Shown: in pieces, positions 58,480 to 64,000 of the stretch
Numbering within the stretch: position 1 is the first letter of the stretch
How the letters are laid out: every line of letters starts with the position of its first letter
Source: Kappaphycus alvarezii
Taxonomy: Eukaryota > Rhodophyta > Florideophyceae > Gigartinales > Solieriaceae
NCBI GenBank assembly: GCA_002205965.3
Contig: NADL03000156.1
Location: 62,001 to 126,000 of the forward strand
Direction of reading: 5' to 3'
DNA length: 64,000 nucleotides
Program-made: the position numbers and the translations under genes
The notes under the pieces: generated by a model
Database searches by the model: none
What the model was told of the DNA's origin: nothing
Seen by the model: the letters and a program-made list of their open reading frames with translations, nothing else

Positions 58480-58930
58480 CAAAATGTGCTACAGAGCTAG
58501 TCAGTTTTACAAATAAATTCATGGTGAAGGGAAGGATAAACTGTAAATTGGATTTTTTCCCAGGAGGTAGAAGAAGCTTTATCGGAACGATACACAGAGA
58601 GATTGAAAAAAATTGTTGCTTTGAAGGCATGAAACGTTCTAATTAAAACTTGTAGAAGGACGAAAAGTTGCTTTGAATAGACTTTCAGAGATAGAAAAAT
58701 CAAATTGGGAGAACAAATTAAGGAATACACGAAGAATTGTTTGAATTGGCCATGGAATTTAGATAAAAGGGTATGTGAAAGTGGTCGGAGATTTAAAGAG
58801 GAGTAAGCAGAGAAATGGTCATCAAAATATGATGAGAAAGATATTAATTGTATCACGATGGTACTGTACTTTGGAAAAAATTTCCCGAACATGGATCCAG
58901 GAGTACACTGTGGGCTTAGCGGTTTAAAAA
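58480..58930 (+). pseudogene. Decayed gag-like or unknown coding region
   Basis: Plus frames read VEEALSERYTERLKKIVALK, then LGEQIKEYTKNCLNWPWNLD, KRVCESGRRFKEE, KWSSKYDEKDINCITMVLYF, GKNFPNMDPGVHCGL, with stops between. The helical, charged first part and the position right behind a TIR1 end suggest a mobile-element ORF. The opposite strand is open for 131 codons (58892 to 58497) but is low-complexity Phe/Ser/Leu rich, so it is probably a shadow. Confidence 0.35.
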
Positions 58931-59546
58931 AGTTGTTTACTGCACTTATTAATGAGCTAAGAATTGATTTTATCGTTTGGAGTGACGTAAGATAGACTTA
59001 GAGGGCTGCTGATTAATTTACTCCCATTTATTCATTAGTACCGCAAAAAGCAAAGAATTGAGAGCCTGCACAGTTTATTAGTACTTTTGGATATATTTAT
59101 ATTTAAATAGCGGGTTACGATAAGTTTCATGAGCTATTGACTTCACACTGGAGTTTTAGTCACTACTACACTTTGATCGGGTAAAACAGAGAGGGAGGTA
59201 GCCGTGGCTCTGCTAAAGAAGCCGTTGAGACGATGGAAGTGGATTTCAGAAAGCTGGGTGCAAAGAATTAATGGAGAGTATCTAGATTCCCGCAATAATC
59301 TAGAAGAAGTACCCTTTTATAGTCATTACTGTCGCTTTACCTATTTTATTACATGTCAATTTTAGATCACTCACAAAAAATACTGTAATGACTGGAGGAT
59401 AGGTACCGATGAAGTGTTACTACTAAAATAAATACCATATTAGCGGTACGCAACGTCAATTAAAATGGTGACCTGTAAACAAAATGATTAGGTACATAAC
59501 CCCGTAGTATTAACAATAATTCATAGAACTAGATACTTATGCAAGT
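58931..59546. other. No gene recognised
   Basis: A+T-rich sequence without a recognisable gene or repeat, ending at the left tip of the MITE. Confidence 0.35.
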
Positions 59547-59839
59547 TCTGTGTTACACCGCTGTGTCGCATGTTTTCAGTTTTACGACACTGAATGACGT
59601 ACTTCCGCATGGAAGTGCGCAGAATAGCATTTGGAAAGTACTCATTTTGTTGCTGTAAGCAGCTTACAGTAGTTCAAGTGGAAACACGCAGAACACTTCT
59701 ACGCATACTACCGAAGTGATATACGTATTTGGAAGTGCGCAGAATAGCATTTGGGAACTATTCATTTTGCTGCTGTAAGAATCAAGAACTGGAATAACGA
59801 CAGCGAACATGTTTCTATTACACAGTGGTGTAACAGAGA
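59547..59839 (+). mobile_element. MITE-like element with 20-bp terminal inverted repeats
   Basis: TCTGTGTTACACCGCTGTGT at 59547-59566 is inverted at 59820-59839 (ACACAGTGGTGTAACAGAGA) with two mismatches. The element is about 293 bp. Inside, GGAAGTGCGCAGAATAGCAT and the following 29 bases occur twice, at 59611-59659 and 59731-59779, exactly 120 bp apart. There is also a small hairpin (GCTGTAAGCAGCTTACAG). It has no coding capacity. The target duplication was not determined. Confidence 0.7.
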
Positions 59840-60149
59840 CATTGTCACATCGGGCCAAACAAAAGCGTTTTTCAATGTTAAAAAAGTTCTTGTCTAACTG
59901 ATTATTACTTTCTATTGCTTCAGCGTAGTATTAGATTTGTTTACATGAAAAGGTTAGTAGCCTTTCAGTGACACATCTACTGGTCTTCTGATACAAATTT
60001 TTAAAACTACGAATAACAAAATATCTCTCACAAACTCTGACGGACTGAAAACTTTTACGAGTTCTAAGGCACAAAAGTGTGCGGAGAGTGTCACGGAAAT
60101 GGTGATACAACTTGGTATAACCTAAGACTAGTAATAGAGATAGATTGTC

Positions 60150-60657
60150 ACGGGAAGAGATTCTCAGTAGCAACTATCCCAAGGAGGTGTTGCGAGCGAG
60201 AAAAGTGCTACCGTGGTATATTTGATTGAACAAAAAGAGGTGGATAAGGAGGAAAGTTCAAGGTGCTACAAATGAGTATGGAAGGGGCCAAGTCTACCAC
60301 CTATAATCTATGAATAGCATAAGAAAAACAGTTCTTGGGTCTAAAGTTTACTCTCAACTTCCTCTATACTTGGAACTTGACTTGGAGTTGTCTGCCAGCT
60401 TGCTTGACCTCTACGAGAGGAGGAAGTTCACTCAGCCTGTAAAGAAGTTTTGGCTAACCCTAACGGTTCAAGTATTTATACTATCTACCCAAAAATGCAT
60501 CAAATGGAATCTTGTGAACGAGAGAGAATAGTAGAAAATATTTCTTCAAGGTAAATATCTAGGTGCTACACACATTCCCGCCACCCGCCACCCACCAACC
60601 AGGAATAAGAATTGATTAGGCCATTACATAGAGTTTTCAGAGTCACTCTTAGTATCA
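60150..60657 (+). repeat. LTR family D, diverged copy
   Basis: Aligned to 29771-30290 over nearly its whole length: GAGGTGTTGCGAGCGAGAAA, AGTGCTACCGTGGTATA, AAGAAAAACAGTTCTTGGGT, GACTTGGAGTTGTCTGCCAG, AAGGTAAATATCTAGGTGCT. It ends CTTAGTATCA at 60657, as in the best copy. The left tip is lost. Confidence 0.7.
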
Positions 60658-61049
60658 ACCAAAACCTCGGTGTTTACCTGCAGTCCAAAATAAATCACTG
60701 GGGTGGTGCATGTTTCGTGCGAGATATTCAAAACTAAAGGAAATATACGGCCTTGCTGTATAATCAAGGTGCATCAGAGCGCCGGGCAGTTGCCCATAAA
60801 GAGACTCATCTGTTAATGTTCATCCAGATTCCAATGAGAGGTCTATTTCATGTGGTGGGCGCGTCGCGACTGGTCTGCAGATCTCCATTGTGAGGAATTC
60901 GAGAATTCTCTCCATCATATCCTTGTTGTGAATCTTGATGGTATTTCCAGAATCCTCCACTAATAATCCCAAGAGTATTTCAATCTTAGCCAACATCCAT
61001 ATCTCAAGCATCTTTTGGAACTCCTTAATCATCATTTACACAGCTTCTC

Positions 61050-62099
61050 TATCGGTCCTGATCGATAAAATGTAATCTGAATGCACAAATAGAAGCAAAA
61101 GTTATTGCTTTTGTGAGATGTCGCCTGCATACACTACTATAAGCTCAATTTTTTTTGCAATTCTGGCAAAGATACAAAATTGGGTATGCTTCACACTTTT
61201 TGCAGCCGGGGGACAATAAGAACTTGTTTAAGTGTACAATCCATTCTCTTGAAGCTTTCTCCAATCCATAAAGCGCCTCTGTTGAGTTGATAACTCGTCC
61301 CTCTGAGCTCTTTTTCAAAAAAACCAGGAAGTTGCTCTTTATAGATTTCTTCTTCTAACTGTGCATTTTAGAATGCGTTCTTGACATCAATTTGAGATCT
61401 GTGCCAGTCAAATAGTACCTCCAAAGCAATCAGTATCCGAGTTGTTGAGAACTTTGCGACAGGAGCAAAAACTTCTGTGAAATCTACGCCAGGTATCTGT
61501 AATAAACCTTTCACCACCAAACTTGCCTTTTATATTTATACTTCTCCTTTTGAATTACAATTAAGGTCAAACACTTACTTTGTTTTAATAAATTTTCTCC
61601 CTTCTGGTATGTTGAAAAGCTGCCACGTGTTCAGTTTGTTCAAGGAAATCATCTCGTGTTTCACTGCGTCTATCCAGTCAGCAGCATATTCCATTTCAAG
61701 GGCTTCTGCGTAAGATTTTCGAATACTACCGTCATCAATTCTTGTGTCCACAATTGTGCAATATTCCTCATACTTCAGCCGACTGGGTGGTATTCCTGCA
61801 GTGTGAGGATTAGTTTTGCGAACAGCATGATAGTATGCTAAATGCTCTACAGTTTATTCATCGGATCCGTCACCATTTTAAATGTCATTGTGTTCATATT
61901 TGTCGCTTAACTGGAACACATCATTTGAAGTCTTCCCTTCAGAATTTTGCTCTTCTTCATCTGCCGATTCATTCACTCTGCCAATATCTGCAGCCTTACT
62001 AGATTCGTATTCATCAAAGATGAAATCATCATCACTGATGTCAAATTCGATTACCTTCTTCTGTTTCGAGGCTACTTCCCTTTTTTTATTGAATGTCAC
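61050..62099 (-). pseudogene. Linker and RT N-terminal half of the minus-strand copia
   Basis: 62099-61878 is an acidic linker (FDISDDDFIFDEYESSKAAD). 61530-61380 reads QIPGVDFTEVFAPVAKFSTT and LEVLFDWHRSQIDVKNAF, the RT palm start, followed after a stop by QLEEEIYKEQLPGFFEKE. The next part shows FVSLPELQKKLSL-like sequence but the YVDD box is lost. 61035-60820 ends with DMMERILEFLTMEICRPVAT, the junction before RNase H. Confidence 0.8.
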
Positions 62100-62371
62100 A
62101 TCCTTACTCCCAATTATTTTCGATCCTGGAGAGTTAGGACTCTGTATGCGTACCCCTTACAGTTACCTCTAAACTTCTCGTGTTGTTCTACTTTCAAACT
62201 TTAAATCCAGTTGCTCTTTTGTTTTTTACATAATATTTGCAATTGAACTTTCTAAGGTGTCCCACGTCAAGTTTGTTCTGATTTATGACCTCAAAAGGCG
62301 TCTTTATTCATTCGACAACTACGCGTCAACAGACGATTTTGGATAAAACATACAGTTTTAAGGTTTTTTGC

Positions 62372-63268
62372 TCATAATTTATAGTTCGACTCAGGCATAA
62401 CAAATAAATTTGTTCTCGCCATATTCATAAGTGTACTATTTAGTCGCTCTGCCTGTCCATTTGACTCCGGAGAATATGCGGTTATAACTTCATGTACGGT
62501 TCCACTTCGTTTCAAACAATTCTGGAGCGAATGACCTACGAATCTGTCCCATCTACCAGATCTCACCCACTTTACAGTGTTTCAGTAGATAGATGCTACT
62601 TTATCTACCCAATCTTTGAACAAATTCTCTAATTCCTTAATCATCTGTATCACATCCCACGCTGCTTCTTTCTTCTTTCCTAAGAAACGGACCATTGAAT
62701 CACCACTGTATCGTCCAATAACGTGACGAAGAATTTTGATTGGCGAAATGATTGGTGTTTCATGGGTCCTAAAACATCTCTATAAATTCTCTTAGTTGGC
62801 TTCTTAACAACGTTTTCTTTTTGTTGACCCGCGGGGTCCTCATGTCGATTTTCCAAACTTGAGTAGCTCACAGTTTGACACGTCTTTCTCAATATCTTCC
62901 CTTTTCGGTACGGTAGCCTGCAAAATTTCCATGCTGTAATGAACAAGTCCGTGATGCCAGTAAGGTTTCCTTTTAGCGCTGGAAATGTTTGCTTCGGCAT
63001 TGCAAACGCTGGCCATTGCCTCATATAGTCCATTGCTTGTCTCGATTCCAATCATTTTAACCTCTTCAGTTTGCTGATGAATTATTAATAGGACAAAATC
63101 ACCGGATTGGTTCTCCTCTTCGTCAATTACCATCTTGTAATGTTTCTTTCTTGCTTGAGCAAGATAGACTAGATTGTACATCGAGTCGGGCATGCAGACC
63201 ACATATATAGATAAGTCTTCTTTATCACCCCCTGCACCACAGCTTTGATGATTGCTGTTACATATCAA
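62372..63268 (-). pseudogene. Integrase region of the minus-strand copia
   Basis: 63268-62840 reads MPDSMYNLVYLAQARKKHYK and, further on, WHHGLVHYSMEILQATV (GAG-pre-integrase). The next frame, 63051-62680, gives KRIYRDVLGPMKHQSFRQSK and FFVTLLDD (first catalytic Asp region). 62566-62372 gives YSPESNGQAERLNSTLMNMA, the H/YSPxxNGxAER signature holding the catalytic Glu. Three frames mean at least two frameshifts. Confidence 0.85.
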
Positions 63269-63354
63269 ACCAAATTGAATACATCACGGTTTCCAACTCT
63301 GACGACGCCGCCCCTTCTGTGAATTAGACAAAATTATCAATGCGGTTTGACATG

Positions 63355-63645
63355 TCAAGTGCACCCAGACTCTAATATACACTTGTCCGACTTCTTGCCT
63401 TTATGATGAACAAGCAACGCTTCAGGTACTGTTAGCATCGCTGTTGCGTTGACTTCATTGCGATCCTTACTTCTGAAATTTCTAGCAATATGTCTTCGTT
63501 TGCCGAAGGTGAAGCAGCTTCTCTTCTGATGCATATTTTCCCACTTATGCAGTTTTTTTTTGTTATACCAACAGTTCTTTGACAAATGTCTCAGCTTATC
63601 AAACGTGTAGCACTTTATGCATTGATTACCTTTGTGAGTCAGAAA
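63355..63645 (-). pseudogene. gag C-terminus and protease start of the minus-strand copia
   Basis: The minus frame gives CIKCYTFDKLRHLSKNCW and CFTFGKRRHIARNF. Each is a CCHC knuckle with its second Cys replaced by Phe, and the second has also lost its last Cys. Then comes CILESGCT, the protease active-site region with the catalytic Asp changed to Glu. The frame runs out of the copia sequence into the D repeat at its N-terminal end (ISSPADLPLSV is D sequence), marking the insertion junction. Confidence 0.75.
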
Positions 63646-64000
63646 TACTGATAGCGGTAAATCGGCGGGGGAAGAGATCCTCAGAACCAATTACCCTGAG
63701 AAGGAGGTGTTGCGAGCGACAAAAGTGCTACCGTGGTATTCTTGAACGAACAAAAGGGATTGTATATAGAAGAGAGTTGAGGGAGCTACAAGCAAGTATA
63801 AAAGGGGCAGGGTCTACCACCGACGCTTAGCGACTAGCGTAAGAAAAAGTTTTCTTGGGTCTGAAGTTGACTCTCAACTTCCTACTACTCGGGACTGGGC
63901 TTGAAGTTGTCTGCCACCTTTCTTTATGCTTTGTGTTTGACTTAACTTGTTGAGCGCCCCGCTCGGGTATGCTGGCTCCCAAGTAGTCCTACCATTTCAT
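63646..64000 (+). repeat. Family D repeat with GCCCCGCTCGGG tail, runs off the window
   Basis: Starts CTGATAGCGGTAAATCGG, carries TATAAAAGGGGCAGGGTCTA, and ends in CTTTATGCTTTGTGTTTGAC, TTAACTTGTTGAGCGCCCCG, CTCGGGTATGCTGGCTC. It is closely similar to the minus-strand copy at 48551-48893. The repeat has inserted into, or recombined with, the copia gag at its left edge. Confidence 0.75.

Larger units (their letters stand above)
60820..63645 (-). mobile_element. Ty1/copia-type retrotransposon, minus strand, truncated
   Basis: From right to left the minus strand shows two degenerate zinc knuckles, a protease start, GAG-pre-integrase, integrase core, linker, RT and the RT-RNase H junction: copia order. 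The gag end is cut at about 63645, where a family D repeat begins. The 3' end fades out at about 60820, before RNase H. The element differs in sequence from the 7.5-14.0 kb copia. No LTR of its own was found, because the flanking D repeats do not form a matched pair. Confidence 0.8.

Noticed and set aside
58497..58892. 131-codon minus-strand ORF
   Set aside because: Phe/Ser/Leu-rich low complexity; the plus strand shows better coding-like blocks.
60150..64000. Family D repeats at 60.15 and 63.65 kb as the two LTRs of the minus-strand copia
   Set aside because: They differ strongly from each other, have different 3' ends, occur alone elsewhere, and their TATA box points opposite to the pol genes.
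1..64000. tRNA, rRNA, CRISPR arrays, bacterial operons
   Set aside because: No cloverleaf with a GTTCGA-type T-loop, no rRNA core words and no regularly spaced direct repeats were seen; the gene structure is eukaryotic.

Overview
This is a repeat-rich piece of a eukaryotic nuclear genome, roughly 60% A+T by eye. Most of it is a graveyard of transposable elements. They include Ty1/copia retrotransposons with LTRs, non-LTR (LINE-type) elements kept mainly as C-terminal pol fragments, and several families of short elements with terminal inverted repeats. The lineage could not be fixed. Introns are about 45-230 nt, GT-AG, in two cases with a TACTAAC- or TACTGAT-like branch site, and no prokaryotic operon is visible.

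Layout. 0-4 kb: a small broken ORF family (1.2-1.7 kb) and a LINE tail (2.8-3.3 kb, minus). 4.6-6.1 kb: a multi-exon host-like gene on the minus strand, visible only by joining short exons. 7.5-14.0 kb: a decayed but structurally complete copia element, with two LTRs in direct orientation around gag, protease, integrase, RT and RNase H. 14-20 kb: a possible BED-finger fragment, two copies of another dispersed repeat, and a spliced gene (19.7-20.4 kb) whose product may be a small OB-fold, TEN1-like protein. 23-29 kb: LINE remnants, with a long minus-strand pol from 29.0 down to 25.3 kb. 29.8-32.1 kb: an LTR and an unusual inverted pair of terminal repeats between two pol tails. 33.0-35.6 kb: a two-exon minus-strand gene and a 186-codon minus-strand ORF with a signal-peptide-like start. 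35.9-36.7 kb: a terminal-inverted-repeat element. 39.5-39.9 kb: a solo LTR of the 7.5 kb copia family. 43-51 kb: a dense mosaic of repeat ends and LINE tails. 54.6-55.1 kb: another spliced minus-strand gene. 59.5-59.8 kb: a MITE. 60.8-63.6 kb: a second copia element on the minus strand, cut at its gag end by an LTR-like repeat.

The main results are (1) host-like genes made of short exons that single-ORF searches miss, (2) a group of terminal repeats sharing a G-run plus TTTGGGT-type end, used by several short elements, and (3) repeated recovery of the same LINE C-terminal domain in at least five places. Homology calls come from reading translations by eye, without any database search.
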